DNA of 64,000 nt, from positions 62,001 to 126,000 of the forward strand of contig CAZCFE010000001.1 of the NCBI GenBank assembly GCA_964497925.1, written 5' to 3'. Under the pieces are notes generated by a model. The model had not been told where the DNA came from, did no database searches, and saw only the letters and a list, made by a program, of their open reading frames with translations. The translations under genes were made by a program, and so were the position numbers. Source of the stretch: CAIYWZ01 sp964497925 (lineage in GTDB: Bacteria > Pseudomonadota > Alphaproteobacteria > CAIYWZ01). Numbering within the stretch: position 1 is the stretch's first letter; each line of letters begins with the position of its first letter. Of this stretch, positions 17,769 through 27,099 are shown in pieces.

Positions 17769-19902
17769 CAACCAAAGAAACAATTGGCATTGACCGCAAT
17801 TCTGCTAGAATATTGGACAAGTGAACTGAATTTTTAACTTCGATATCCATCATCATCTCAAAAAAGTCATTATCATAAGATGTAGTACGAACATGAGCTA
17901 TGTTTCCGGCCTGCCGACTAATAGCCATTGTTGTTGCCGCCAAGGCACCTTGCACATTCATAAGAAGCAAATGGATTCTTGCAACATGGGTTTGTTTTTC
18001 ATCACGCTTTTCTTCCCATGCAACATCAATCCATCTTTCGGGAGCTTTCATGAATTGTTGTAAATTTTCGCATCCTTGTGTATGAATTGTCACGCCTTTT
18101 CCTGTCATTACAATTCCCGCAATATGATCCCCTGGAATTGGGTGACAACACCCTGCAAAATGAACAGCCATTCCAGGTATTAAGCCTGCTATTGGAACCC
18201 GTTCTTTAAGATTTTTTTGAGGCTTTTGTGCTGAGTTTAAACTATCAATAGTAACTTCTTTTTTTGATTTATCATTAAAATGAGACTCGTATAACAAGAT
18301 GCCCACATCGCGAACCCCTAAATGGCCAAGTCCTATATTATAGTAAACATCATCAACTTCCTCGCATTCAAGTTTTTCAAGAAGTCCATCAATCATCTTA
18401 TCTGTTAACAGTAAATTTTCATTTTTAAATGCTTTATAGAGCATTTCCTTCCCAAGTTGCACATATTGTGTACGTTGTTGGGTGCGAATAAATTTACGAA
18501 TAGCAGATCTTGCTTTTCCAGTAACAGCAAAACGCTCCCATAAAGGAGAAGGAGCTTGGCTTTTTGAAGTCACAATTTCAACAGAATCACCATTATACAA
18601 TATCGTTCTTAAAGGGACCATTTTTCCATTAACCCTAGCGCCGGAACAATGGTTTCCAACTTGAGAGTGAACAGCGTATGCAAAATCAACAATTGTTGCA
18701 CCTTGAGGCAAGGAAATCAAATCGCCGCCTGGCGTAAAGCAAAAAACCTCATCAGAAAACATTTCAAGCTTTGTGTGCTCTAGAAATTCTTCTGGATCAG
18801 AGGCGTGCTCTAAAATATCAAGTAAACTCTTAAGCCATTTATACTCATCCGTATTAGGGCTATTGCCTCCTTGTTTATACTGCCAATGTGCCGCCACCCC
18901 AAGTTCCGCGATTGCTTGCATATCTTGCGTGCGAATCTGTATCTCAATACGTTGCCCCAAAGGCCCGACAACTCCTGTATGTATAGATCTATAGTTGTTT
19001 GCTTTTGGGGTTGAAATGTAGTCTTTAAATCTTCCAGAAATAACCGAAAATGCACTATGGATTACACCTAATGCCTGGTAACACTCTGAAATCTCTTTCA
19101 CAATAACTCGAAACGCCATGATATCAATTAATTCATCAAAGCTGATATTTTTTTGTGTGATTTTTTTCCAAATAGAATAAGGGGCTTTTTCCCTTCCTTC
19201 AATTTCAACTTTCATCCCATGTTTTATAAAAAGATTTTTCAATTCCTGAATAATGGTGCTTACATTTTTATTGCCCTCTTCACGCATTTCTTGAAGACGA
19301 TGCTCAATAGAAATAAAAGCTTCTGGGTACAATTCTTTAAACGCTAACTGATCCAACTTTTCTTTAAAATTCTGCATACCGATCCGTTCAGCTAAAGGTG
19401 CATAAATCTCAAGCGTTTCTCTGGCAATACGATTTCTTTTCTCTGGCTTAGAAATATGATGCAAGGTGTTCATATTGTGAAGTCGGTCTGCAAGCTTAAC
19501 AAGAAGGACCCTAATATCCTTAGACATTGCCAAAACAAGCTTACGAAAATTTTCCGCTTGCTTGACTTGCTCTGATTGATATTCAAGACGCGTTAATTTT
19601 GTGACACCATCAACAAGACTGGCGACCTCTTCCCCAAACATTTCTGTAATTTCTTGAAGGTTTGTGTCCGTGTCTTCAACGGTATCATGCAGCAATGCGG
19701 TAACAATTGTCGCAGTATCAAGCTTCATACCAGCAAGAATTCCTGCAACTTCTAAGGGGTGAGTAAAGTAGGGATCTCCTGACGCTCTCTTTTGTGAGCC
19801 ATGAGCTTTCATCGCGAAAACATATGCTTTGTTCAACAAATCCTCATTCGCATGGGGATCATATTTTATAACTGCATCAACAAGCTCAAACTGACGTATC
19901 AT
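17758..19902 (-). CDS. rsh: Bifunctional (p)ppGpp synthetase/hydrolase (RelA/SpoT homologue)
   Basis: Stringent-response enzyme. Domains over 714 residues: an N-terminal HD hydrolase (THPLEVAGILAGM, LLHDTVEDT with the metal-binding HD-ED intact), a synthetase domain with GRFKDYISTPKANNYRSIHT, a TGS domain (FTPGGDLISLPQGATIVDFAYAVHS), a conserved CCHPIPGD segment, and a C-terminal ACT domain. The RFKD motif and intact HD site mark a bifunctional Rel rather than a synthetase-only RelA. I chose ATG 19902 (MIRQFELVDAV), which has AGGA 8 bases upstream; a longer frame to 19944 lacks a good site. A terminator hairpin covers the stop codon. Confidence 0.94.
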   Translation of the reverse strand: MIRQFELVDAVIKYDPHANEDLLNKAYVFAMKAHGSQKRASGDPYFTHPLEVAGILAGMKLDTATIVTALLHDTVEDTDTNLQEITEMFGEEVASLVDGVTKLTRLEYQSEQVKQAENFRKLVLAMSKDIRVLLVKLADRLHNMNTLHHISKPEKRNRIARETLEIYAPLAERIGMQNFKEKLDQLAFKELYPEAFISIEHRLQEMREEGNKNVSTIIQELKNLFIKHGMKVEIEGREKAPYSIWKKITQKNISFDELIDIMAFRVIVKEISECYQALGVIHSAFSVISGRFKDYISTPKANNYRSIHTGVVGPLGQRIEIQIRTQDMQAIAELGVAAHWQYKQGGNSPNTDEYKWLKSLLDILEHASDPEEFLEHTKLEMFSDEVFCFTPGGDLISLPQGATIVDFAYAVHSQVGNHCSGARVNGKMVPLRTILYNGDSVEIVTSKSQAPSPLWERFAVTGKARSAIRKFIRTQQRTQYVQLGKEMLYKAFKNENLLLTDKMIDGLLEKLECEEVDDVYYNIGLGHLGVRDVGILLYESHFNDKSKKEVTIDSLNSAQKPQKNLKERVPIAGLIPGMAVHFAGCCHPIPGDHIAGIVMTGKGVTIHTQGCENLQQFMKAPERWIDVAWEEKRDEKQTHVARIHLLLMNVQGALAATTMAISRQAGNIAHVRTTSYDNDFFEMMMDIEVKNSVHLSNILAELRSMPIVSLVERV

Positions 19903-19999
19903 TAATTTATTCCTGAATTTAAATATACCAACATAGTACTCCACTTTTGCATAAAATTCAATTTTGTTCTAAGAAGTTTTTAGAAAATGCATTTTTTAA

Positions 20000-20028
20000 T
20001 CGAAATTTTTAGCCACATGCTGTATAAT
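20000..20028 (+). promoter_or_regulatory. Likely promoter of the fbaB-efp-suhB cluster
   Basis: TATAAT at 20023-20028 with TCGAAA (four of six matches to TTGACA) 17 bases upstream. The start would be near 20035, about 40 bases before fbaB. It lies in the divergent gap between rel and fbaB. Confidence 0.45.
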
Positions 20029-20074
20029 GAAATCAAAAATTGTTCTTACACAACCAAAGAAGAGGTTATAGCTA

Positions 20075-21007
20075 ATGTATTTCCCTGATCCTATTTCAAA
20101 AATATTAAGCAATTATGACAGCGAATCTCCAGGAGTTAAAACAAACCTTTCAAGACTTTTAATGCACGGAAAACTAGCAGGGACAGGGAAAGTGATAATT
20201 CTCCCTATAGATCAAGGATTTGAACATGGTCCAGGTCGAGCTTTTTCATCTAATCCCGCAGCATATGATCCGTATTTTTTTTATGACATTGGAATTGAAG
20301 CTGGATTTTCAGCATACGCTGCTCCACTCGGGTTGCTTGAAGCCGGAGCTGGAAAATACGCAGGGCAAATCCCACTCATCTTAAAAATGAACAGCGGGAA
20401 CTCAGTCTCAAAATCAGGGGGTGCTCCAGATCAGGCAATAACAGCAAGTATTGAGGACGCGTTAAGGCTTGGCTGTATTGGCATTGGGTTCACCATATAC
20501 CCGGGCAGTGACGCTTGCCATGGCATGCTTGAAGAACTCAAAACCCTTTGCGCGCAAGCAAAAGCATGCGGTCTTATTGTTGTGGTATGGTCATACGCAA
20601 GAGGGAATCTTTCAAAAGCAGGAGAAACCGCTCTTGACACAATTGCATATGGTGCCCATATCGCTGCACTCATGGGGGCCACTATTATAAAAGTAAAACT
20701 TCCAACTGATTACTTAGAAAATGAGTTAGCCAAAACTGAATACATAAAAAATAATGTTCCTAAAGATTCTTTAGCTGACCGCGTAACACATATCAAGCAA
20801 GCTTGCTTTAACGGCAAACGAATGGTTGTTTTTTCAGGAGGAGAAGCAAAAGACACTCAAGGAATTTATGAGGAAGCAAAAGCTATCATCAAGGGTGGTG
20901 GTAATGGCTCGATCATAGGACGCAATGTTTTTCAACGCCCAAGACTTCAAGCTATACAAATGCTTGAAGAATTAATAAAAATATACACACAAGGAGAAAA
21001 TAATTAA
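20075..21007 (+). CDS. fbaB: Class I fructose-bisphosphate aldolase (FbaB/DhnA type)
   Basis: Schiff-base aldolase that cleaves or forms fructose 1,6-bisphosphate in glycolysis or gluconeogenesis. The 310-residue protein matches the DhnA/FbaB family: KVIILPIDQGFEHGPG near residue 45, IEDALRLGCIGIGFTIYPGS, and GATIIKVKLPT carrying the Schiff-base lysine of a beta strand. The C-terminal FSGGEAKD and GNGSIIGRNVFQRP segments form the phosphate site. It is somewhat shorter than E. coli FbaB. GAAGAGG is the ribosome-binding site. The stop is immediately followed by the efp ATG. With gpmI in the same region, it shows that lower glycolysis is kept. Confidence 0.93.
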   Translation: MYFPDPISKILSNYDSESPGVKTNLSRLLMHGKLAGTGKVIILPIDQGFEHGPGRAFSSNPAAYDPYFFYDIGIEAGFSAYAAPLGLLEAGAGKYAGQIPLILKMNSGNSVSKSGGAPDQAITASIEDALRLGCIGIGFTIYPGSDACHGMLEELKTLCAQAKACGLIVVVWSYARGNLSKAGETALDTIAYGAHIAALMGATIIKVKLPTDYLENELAKTEYIKNNVPKDSLADRVTHIKQACFNGKRMVVFSGGEAKDTQGIYEEAKAIIKGGGNGSIIGRNVFQRPRLQAIQMLEELIKIYTQGENN

Positions 21008-21574
21008 ATGAAAATCAATGGAAATGCAATCAGACCGGGAAATATTATCGAACACTTAGGTAAGCTTTGGGTGGCTGTAAAAACCCAGCATACACAACCT
21101 GGAAAAGGTGGGGCTTATCTTCAAGTTGAGCTTAAAGGTTTAAAAGATGGCACAAAAATGAATGATCGTTTTCGTTCAAGCGAATCTGTCGAGCGCGTAT
21201 TTTTAGAAGATCGTGAATTCCAATTTCTTTACCCAGAGGGCGATAATTTTGTATTCATGGACAATGAAACCTACGAACAAGTAACAATTCACCAAGATAT
21301 GATTGGAGATGCCGCATCTTTCTTAAAAGATGGAATGATGGCGAAACTTTCTTTTTATGAAGGAAACCCATTAACGGTAAACTTACCAGATACTGTTATT
21401 ATGGAAATCATTGAAGCAGATGCTGTTATTAAAGGGCAAACAGCATCCTCATCATACAAACCTGCAAAATTAGAAAATGGACTTCGTGTCCTTGTGCCAC
21501 CTCATATTGAAGCTGGAACACGCATCGTTGTTAACACAGCGGACGGGACATATGTTGAAAGGGCTAAAGATTAA
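21008..21574 (+). CDS. efp: Translation elongation factor P
   Basis: Relieves ribosome stalling at polyproline stretches. The 188-residue length is standard. Domain I has the loop QPGKGGAY with Lys33 at the position that is beta-lysylated by EpmA in many bacteria; no epmA or epmB gene is seen in this window. Domains II and III follow with YMDNETYEQ-like FMDNETYEQVTIHQD and the C-terminal GLRVLVPPHIEAGTRIVVNT. The ATG abuts the fbaB stop, with AAGGAG inside the end of fbaB. suhB begins three bases after its stop, so these genes form one operon. Confidence 0.97.
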   Translation: MKINGNAIRPGNIIEHLGKLWVAVKTQHTQPGKGGAYLQVELKGLKDGTKMNDRFRSSESVERVFLEDREFQFLYPEGDNFVFMDNETYEQVTIHQDMIGDAASFLKDGMMAKLSFYEGNPLTVNLPDTVIMEIIEADAVIKGQTASSSYKPAKLENGLRVLVPPHIEAGTRIVVNTADGTYVERAKD

Positions 21575-21577
21575 ACT

Positions 21578-22381
21578 ATGGAACACAGAAATAGAGCTAG
21601 CCATCACTCACCAATTTTAAATGTCATGATCACAGCAGCCTATAAAGCAGCTCGTGGACTTATAAGAGATTTTGGTGAAATTGAAAATTTACAAGTATCT
21701 CGCAAAGGGCCAGGTGAATTTGTAACCGCCTCTGATATTAATTCAGAAAAAAATCTGCGATATGATTTATCAAAAGCCAGACCAAATTACAGCTTTTTGC
21801 TTGAAGAGGGTGGACAAATCACTGGAGAAGATCCAGACCACACATGGATTGTTGATCCACTTGACGGCACAACAAATTTTCTTCATGGGGTTCCACATTT
21901 CGCAATTTCTATTGGACTAAAAAAGAAAGATGAAATTATAGCCGGTGTAATTTACGATCCAATCAAAGATGAAATGTTCAGCGCAGAAAAGGGTAGAGGG
22001 GCGTTCATGAATGATCGTAGGTTGCGCGTTTCTTCTCGAAGAGACTTCCACAACTGCCTACTCGGGACTGGCGTTACAATGGCAAACCCTCAGTATCATC
22101 GTCAGTTTCTAGATTCAATCGAGAAAGTTTTACCGGTCTCTGCGGGTCTTAGGAGAATGGGGTCGGCATCTCTTGATTTGGCATATGTTGCCGCAGGACG
22201 CCTTGATGGATACTGGGAATACACTCTGAAACCATGGGATGTTGCTGCTGGAATTATTTTAATACGCGAAGCAGGTGGAATAATCACACAGCTTAATGGT
22301 CAGACAAAAGCAGTTCAAGAGGGAGATGTTCTTGCTGGAAATCCTTTCGTTCACGAACAGCTCATAAAAATATTAGGATAA
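21578..22381 (+). CDS. suhB: Inositol monophosphatase family protein (SuhB-like)
   Basis: A 267-residue Mg-dependent sugar phosphatase. The metal-binding motifs are present: FLLEEGG (first Glu), IVDPLDGTTNFLHG (Asp-Pro-Leu-Asp-Gly-Thr) and KPWDVAAGIILIREAGG (distal Asp). The family dephosphorylates inositol 1-phosphate and related substrates; in E. coli SuhB also joins rRNA antitermination complexes. Which role applies here is not visible. It lies directly after efp. In many alphaproteobacteria efp, an IMPase, a MotA-like and an OmpA-like gene are neighbours, as I recall, and the first three are kept here. Confidence 0.9.
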   Translation: MEHRNRASHHSPILNVMITAAYKAARGLIRDFGEIENLQVSRKGPGEFVTASDINSEKNLRYDLSKARPNYSFLLEEGGQITGEDPDHTWIVDPLDGTTNFLHGVPHFAISIGLKKKDEIIAGVIYDPIKDEMFSAEKGRGAFMNDRRLRVSSRRDFHNCLLGTGVTMANPQYHRQFLDSIEKVLPVSAGLRRMGSASLDLAYVAAGRLDGYWEYTLKPWDVAAGIILIREAGGIITQLNGQTKAVQEGDVLAGNPFVHEQLIKILG

Positions 22382-22388
22382 TAAAACT

Positions 22389-23531
22389 ATGAAACCAAAA
22401 CACTTTCTCATACGAATGTTCTTATTTTTACTCATTACTGTGACATCGATAATGTTCATTTTGCCGGTATTAATTAAAGCATTCTTAGCAAACCCTGTTA
22501 TAAATTCTTTAATTCTAGGCTGTTTGTGTTTTGGTATTATTTTTATTTTTATTCAAGTTTCACTGTTGGGTCCAGAAGTTCAATGGCTTGAAGCATGTCG
22601 AGATGATCTGCCTTTTCCAGAAGGGCAACCCAAACTTCTAGCGCCACTGGTAAATGTCCTAAAAGAATCAACTGGAACCTACAATATTTCAACTGTTGCC
22701 ATGAGATCACTACTAGATAGCGTGGATACAAGGTTGGATGACTCAAGGGAAATATCTAGGTTTTTGCCAGGTCTTTTGGTCTTCTTGGGGCTTCTTGGGA
22801 CATTTTGGGGGCTTGTTCAAACGGTTGGATCTATCGCCGAGATTATTTCAGGGTTAAATTTTACCGGACAAAGTGACATTGAGGGCGGTTCCATTCAATT
22901 TTTTGATCAACTTAAACAAGGATTAAAAGCTCCCCTTGCTGGCATGGGCCTTGCTTTTAGCGCATCCATGTTTGGCCTTGCAGGTTCGTTAATTTTAAGT
23001 TTTCTCGACCTTCAAGCAGGTCAAGCATACAGACACTTTTCACGAGATTTAGAAGAATGGCTTTCTACGCTCACACGCCTTCCAATTACAGCCATGGACA
23101 GCGAACGTGGTCAATCCGGCGGTGCCGGATATCTCATGGCTTTGATGGAGCAAACAAATGAAACAATGAATCATCTTTTTAGAATGCTCAAAGAAACTGA
23201 AGATTCCCGTGGCTCTTTAGGAAAAAATTTGGCCGGATTTTCAGAAAAAGTTTCAAAGCTTACAGATCAAATGAAAACAGAACAAAACCTGATGGTGAAA
23301 ATTGCAGAATCGCAAATAGATCTGCAAAACACAATCAAGAAGTTCGCAAGTGCAACAAGTAATTTAGGCCTTGATGAAGGAACAAAAAATAATTTACGGA
23401 ATTTAGATGCTATTGCCGTTAAAATATTAGAAGAAATGTCAACAGGACGCAAACACGTTGTTGAAGAGGTCCGAGATGAAATCAGGCTCCTGTCAAGAAC
23501 AATAGCTAACTTAGCGCAGAGTGAATCTTAA
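22389..23531 (+). CDS. MotA/TolQ/ExbB-like membrane protein
   Basis: A 380-residue inner-membrane protein. Two N-terminal hydrophobic segments (about residues 7-30 and 38-57) precede a loop, then FLPGLLVFLGLLGTFWGLVQTV (about 125-148) and GLKAPLAGMGLAFSASMFGLAGSLILSF (about 183-210), the pair typical of MotA/ExbB proton-channel proteins. The C-terminal 170 residues are a long, probably coiled-coil cytoplasmic part. Such alphaproteobacterial proteins usually pair with an OmpA/MotB-like protein; the only candidate here lies at 47694-48677, about 24 kb away. A non-flagellar role in envelope energisation is likely, because no flagellar genes are seen. Confidence 0.82.
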   Translation: MKPKHFLIRMFLFLLITVTSIMFILPVLIKAFLANPVINSLILGCLCFGIIFIFIQVSLLGPEVQWLEACRDDLPFPEGQPKLLAPLVNVLKESTGTYNISTVAMRSLLDSVDTRLDDSREISRFLPGLLVFLGLLGTFWGLVQTVGSIAEIISGLNFTGQSDIEGGSIQFFDQLKQGLKAPLAGMGLAFSASMFGLAGSLILSFLDLQAGQAYRHFSRDLEEWLSTLTRLPITAMDSERGQSGGAGYLMALMEQTNETMNHLFRMLKETEDSRGSLGKNLAGFSEKVSKLTDQMKTEQNLMVKIAESQIDLQNTIKKFASATSNLGLDEGTKNNLRNLDAIAVKILEEMSTGRKHVVEEVRDEIRLLSRTIANLAQSES

Positions 23532-23532
23532 A

Positions 23533-24108
23533 ATGAAATATTTCAAAAGTTTTATTATCATATCATTTATAATAAGCCTTTTTTTTCTATACTTTTCTTA
23601 CCCAAAACAAGAATCAATAGTTCCCATTGGGGGACCTTTTGAGCTATATGACACAAATAACCAAAAGATAAAAAATTCAGATTTTCATGGTAAATATATT
23701 CTAGTGTATTTTGGGTACACGTTTTGTCCCGATATTTGCCCAACAGCCTTAGAAAATATTACAGGCGCTTTAAAAGGCATCTCACAAAAAACCCTTGATC
23801 AAATAGTTCCTATTTTTATAACAATTGATCCAGACCGTGACAGCTTGGAATTTTTAAAAAAATATCAAACTATGTATCATCCTAAAATTATCATGCTACG
23901 CGGAACAAAAGAACAAACTGAAATTGCAAAGAAAAATTACCGGGTTTATGGCCAAAAAACGACACCTATACCGGGGCAAAAAGAATACTTGATTGATCAT
24001 TCATCTATTATTTACTTGATGGGAAAAAATGGAGAGTTTTTAACACACTTCTCACACGGAACGCCATCTTTAGAAATCATCAATAAAATTAATGAAATTG
24101 TCAAATAA
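23533..24108 (+). CDS. SCO1/SenC family copper chaperone or thiol-disulfide protein
   Basis: A 191-residue membrane-anchored thioredoxin-fold protein of the Sco family, which helps deliver copper to the CuA site of cytochrome oxidase. One N-terminal membrane segment (residues 4-22) is followed by the domain with FGYTFCPDICPTAL; Cys65 and Cys69 form CxxxC and His156 (IDHSS) is the third ligand. ITIDPDRDS is also typical. I chose ATG 23533; a GTG at 23521 overlaps the preceding gene. Directly followed by the DsbA-like gene, suggesting joint work in periplasmic redox chemistry. Its presence implies an aerobic respiratory chain. Confidence 0.9.
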   Translation: MKYFKSFIIISFIISLFFLYFSYPKQESIVPIGGPFELYDTNNQKIKNSDFHGKYILVYFGYTFCPDICPTALENITGALKGISQKTLDQIVPIFITIDPDRDSLEFLKKYQTMYHPKIIMLRGTKEQTEIAKKNYRVYGQKTTPIPGQKEYLIDHSSIIYLMGKNGEFLTHFSHGTPSLEIINKINEIVK

Positions 24109-24117
24109 GGAGGAAAA

Positions 24118-24681
24118 ATGTTTTTCAAAACACTAACCATTTGTATTTTCACATTATCTTGTCTTTTTGCAAAAGACCCCCCACAAATCATCCTAGGAAA
24201 TCCAGATGCAAAAACAGAAGTTGTCGTTTATACAGCACTAACTTGTGCAGCTTGCGCTTTTTTACATAAAGATACCTTAAAAAAATATGAAAAAACACGA
24301 GACTTCCGAATCGTCATTCGTCACTATCCATTAGATGCGCAATCTCTAGAGGCAGCTGTAGCTGTTGAATGTGCTTTGGCTAACCGTAAAGTCGAATTTT
24401 ATGAAGAAATTTTCAATCGTCAAAATGAATTATTTGAGAAAAGCAATAACTTAAGAAGTGTTTTTGATAGGATTTCTTCAGATTTAAAAATTCCTCTTGA
24501 TTGCTCAAAAACAGAAAATGTAAAGCAAGATATTTTAGAAAACTACAAACTCATCGAAAATTTAATAGAAGAAACCCCTACATTTTTTGTAGGACCATCA
24601 GATGTGCCCCTTGAAAAAAGACGCAAGGGCGCGGGAGCTTTATCAGCAGAAGAATTTGATAAATTTCTGAGAAAACCATGA
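24118..24681 (+). CDS. DsbA-like periplasmic thiol-disulfide oxidoreductase
   Basis: A 187-residue exported thioredoxin-fold protein. Signal peptide residues 1-18 (FFKTLTICIFTLSCLFA) precede a mature part containing TALTCAACAFLH with Cys43-Ala-Ala-Cys46, then IVIRHYPLDAQS and the cis-proline loop EETPTFFVG. This matches the DsbA/BdbD-type thioredoxin_4 family, which introduces or isomerises disulfides. CAAC differs from the CPHC of E. coli DsbA, so its redox potential may differ. AAGGAGG gives a strong ribosome-binding site. The stop overlaps the gpmI ATG by ATGA. A complete DsbD lies at about 49-50.5 kb. Confidence 0.88.
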   Translation: MFFKTLTICIFTLSCLFAKDPPQIILGNPDAKTEVVVYTALTCAACAFLHKDTLKKYEKTRDFRIVIRHYPLDAQSLEAAVAVECALANRKVEFYEEIFNRQNELFEKSNNLRSVFDRISSDLKIPLDCSKTENVKQDILENYKLIENLIEETPTFFVGPSDVPLEKRRKGAGALSAEEFDKFLRKP

Positions 24682-26120
24682 CCACTGTTGTTCTTTGTAT
24701 CTTGGATGGGTGGGGGATTAGCCCTCAAAAACAACATAACGGCATTTATGATGCCCATACTCCAAATTACGATCGTTTCTTATCTATATATTCAAACACA
24801 TTTCTTGAGGCTTCTCAGCATGATGTTGGTCTTCCAGATCATCAAATGGGAAATTCAGAAGTAGGGCATATGAATATTGGGGCAGGGCGTATTATCATGC
24901 AAGATCTTCCTCGCATCAATGATGCCATCAAAAATAATCAAATCCGAACAAATAGAGCTTATGAAAAATTAAAACACACAACCGGAGTAGTTCACTTAAT
25001 GGGGCTTTTATCTGATGGGGGCGTTCATTCACACATCAACCACATTATAGAAATTGCATCACTTTTAAAAAAAGATGGTAGAGATATTGTTTTACACGCA
25101 TTTTTAGATGGCAGAGATACATCTCCAAAAAGTGCAAAAAAATATATCCAGCAAATAGTAGATCATGATATAAAAATCGCATCAATTGGCGGAAGATATT
25201 ATGGCATGGATCGAGATCAGCGTTGGGATCGCATCGAAAAATCATTTAATGCCATCAATGCTCAAAACAGTCCTTTTTTTACATGTCCTTTAGATTACAT
25301 AGATCAGCAATATGCACAAAATATTACAGATGAATTTATTATGCCCGCAATTGCAAAAGAGTATCAAGGATTTAAGAAAGAAGACGCTTTACTTGTTATG
25401 AACTTTAGAGCAGATAGAATGCGTCAGATTCTAGAGATGTTTAAAGAAAAAAATCATCTTTTTGGACTTACAGAATACTCTCAAGAATTATCGCCTTTTA
25501 TGACCACTTTTTTTCCTCCAGAACCCCTAAAAAACACCTTAGGTGAAGTTGTTGCCAACTCACACCTGAATCAATTACGTTTAGCTGAAACTGAAAAATA
25601 TGCACATGTAACATTTTTTTTTAACGGAGGGAAAGAGTCTGTTTTTGAAGGAGAGGATCGTATTTTAATAGAATCTCCAAAAGTTGCAACATATGATCTT
25701 CAGCCGGAAATGTCGGCAGACCAAGTTTGTGAGAATTTAATCACAGCTATAGAGTCCAAGAAATATCATTTGATCGTTGTTAATTTTGCAAATGCAGACA
25801 TGGTTGGACATACAGGTATAGAATCTGCAATTACCATTGCTATTGAAAAATTAGATGATTGTTTAGGGAAAATCGAGGAATCAATTCTCAAAATGAATGG
25901 TGTTCTTATAATCACAGCTGATCATGGAAACGCGGAAGAAACATTTGATGAAACAACACATCAACCTCACACCGCACATACGCTAAACCCCGTTCCTTTG
26001 ATTTTAATTGGGAAAAACACTCCGTTGCGCAACGGAAAACTGTGTGATATTGCACCAACAATCCTAAAGTTAATGAATCTTAATATCCCGCAAGAAATGA
26101 CAGGGGATGTTCTGATTTGA
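24678..26120 (+). CDS. gpmI: 2,3-bisphosphoglycerate-independent phosphoglycerate mutase
   Basis: Interconverts 3- and 2-phosphoglycerate using two Mn ions and a phosphoserine intermediate. The 480 residues show CILDGWGISP with the first metal Asp, HQMGNSEVGHMNIGAGR with the catalytic Ser, LHAFLDGRDTSPKSA, GGRYYGMDRDQRWDR, and the C-terminal metal site ITADHGNAEE and HTAHTLNPVP. The length is a little below the usual 510. The ATG overlaps the stop of the DsbA-like gene by four bases, and the EnvC-like frame opens at its 3' end. Confidence 0.96.
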   Translation: MTTVVLCILDGWGISPQKQHNGIYDAHTPNYDRFLSIYSNTFLEASQHDVGLPDHQMGNSEVGHMNIGAGRIIMQDLPRINDAIKNNQIRTNRAYEKLKHTTGVVHLMGLLSDGGVHSHINHIIEIASLLKKDGRDIVLHAFLDGRDTSPKSAKKYIQQIVDHDIKIASIGGRYYGMDRDQRWDRIEKSFNAINAQNSPFFTCPLDYIDQQYAQNITDEFIMPAIAKEYQGFKKEDALLVMNFRADRMRQILEMFKEKNHLFGLTEYSQELSPFMTTFFPPEPLKNTLGEVVANSHLNQLRLAETEKYAHVTFFFNGGKESVFEGEDRILIESPKVATYDLQPEMSADQVCENLITAIESKKYHLIVVNFANADMVGHTGIESAITIAIEKLDDCLGKIEESILKMNGVLIITADHGNAEETFDETTHQPHTAHTLNPVPLILIGKNTPLRNGKLCDIAPTILKLMNLNIPQEMTGDVLI

Positions 26121-27001
26121 TAAAGTTCTTAACCTTCTTGCTATTTTCCCTCCCAATATTCAGCACATCTCATATTGATTTATTAAGAAAAGATTTTGAA
26201 AAGCTACAACAAGAAGCTATCGATAAACAAAACCTTCTTGATTCAGCAACAATAAAACTTGAAAATTTAAAATCTTTTCAAGATCATACTCAAAATCAAT
26301 ATCAAGACACACAAAAGAAATCTCTTGATATGCTTGCACAGCTTTATATTTTATCCCAACTCCCCTTAGCTATTATCATGACATCTGGGGATAACTCATT
26401 AGAACACTTACTTGCTTTAACAACTTTAAAAGCAAATCTGGAATACATTCAAACTCAAAAACTTCCTTTAAAATTATCCACATCTCAAATCCAAGAGACC
26501 CTAACTGGGGCCCATCAAGAGGTTATCGAAATTGAAAACCAAATGAATATTTTAAAGCAAAATATATTATCATTAGAACGAGAAATTAAAAAAGAAAATT
26601 CCATGTCCCAGGCACTAGATCATAATATTTCTCTAAGCCTTGAAAAAGGTGTTTTAAAACGCCCAGTTCATGGAAAAATTATCCCTTCAGACTCAAAGAA
26701 ATACACAAAAGGCATCCGCTTTGAGGTAAAATCAGGTGAGGTTGTAAAATCCCCTATTGAAGGAAAGGTCATATTTTGCGGTCAATTTCAATCTTTTGGG
26801 AGTTTGCTTATCATCGAAGTTTCAACTCGCATGAATTTAGTCTTGGCTGGAATGTCTGAGATATTAGTCAATCTTAATCAAAAAATTCATCCAGGAGAAA
26901 AAGTAGGTATCATGCCAAAATCAAATCTTCCAACATTTCTTTATCTTGAAATCAGGCAGGACGGCCAAGCCACACTTCCAGACATTAAGTTTCTAGATTA
27001 A
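26117..27001 (+). CDS. EnvC-like murein hydrolase activator (degenerate LytM domain)
   Basis: A 294-residue exported protein with a short N-terminal signal (IKFLTFLLFSLPIFSTS), a long coiled coil (about residues 22-180) and a C-terminal M23/LytM-like domain (SGEVVKSPIEGKVIFCGQF, LNQKIHPGEKVGIM). The zinc-binding histidines of active LytM peptidases are absent: the HLHFEIR position reads FLYLEIR and the IxHG position IIEVS. EnvC itself is likewise inactive and acts by switching on amidases at the septum, so the same role is inferred. No ATG is available; TTG 26117 with AGGGG upstream is the likely start and overlaps the gpmI stop. In proteobacteria envC often follows gpmI. Confidence 0.83.
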   Translation: MIKFLTFLLFSLPIFSTSHIDLLRKDFEKLQQEAIDKQNLLDSATIKLENLKSFQDHTQNQYQDTQKKSLDMLAQLYILSQLPLAIIMTSGDNSLEHLLALTTLKANLEYIQTQKLPLKLSTSQIQETLTGAHQEVIEIENQMNILKQNILSLEREIKKENSMSQALDHNISLSLEKGVLKRPVHGKIIPSDSKKYTKGIRFEVKSGEVVKSPIEGKVIFCGQFQSFGSLLIIEVSTRMNLVLAGMSEILVNLNQKIHPGEKVGIMPKSNLPTFLYLEIRQDGQATLPDIKFLD

Positions 27002-27099
27002 ACTTCCAGCATAACCAATAAAAAAAAGTAAATAATGATTTCATATAGATATGAAGTTGATATCAAATATGAGACAAAAAAGAAGAGTTACGAAACCTC

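Noticed and set aside
26700..27001. EnvC-like protein as an active M23 peptidase
   Set aside because: The zinc-binding histidines are missing at the HxxxD-like and HLH positions.
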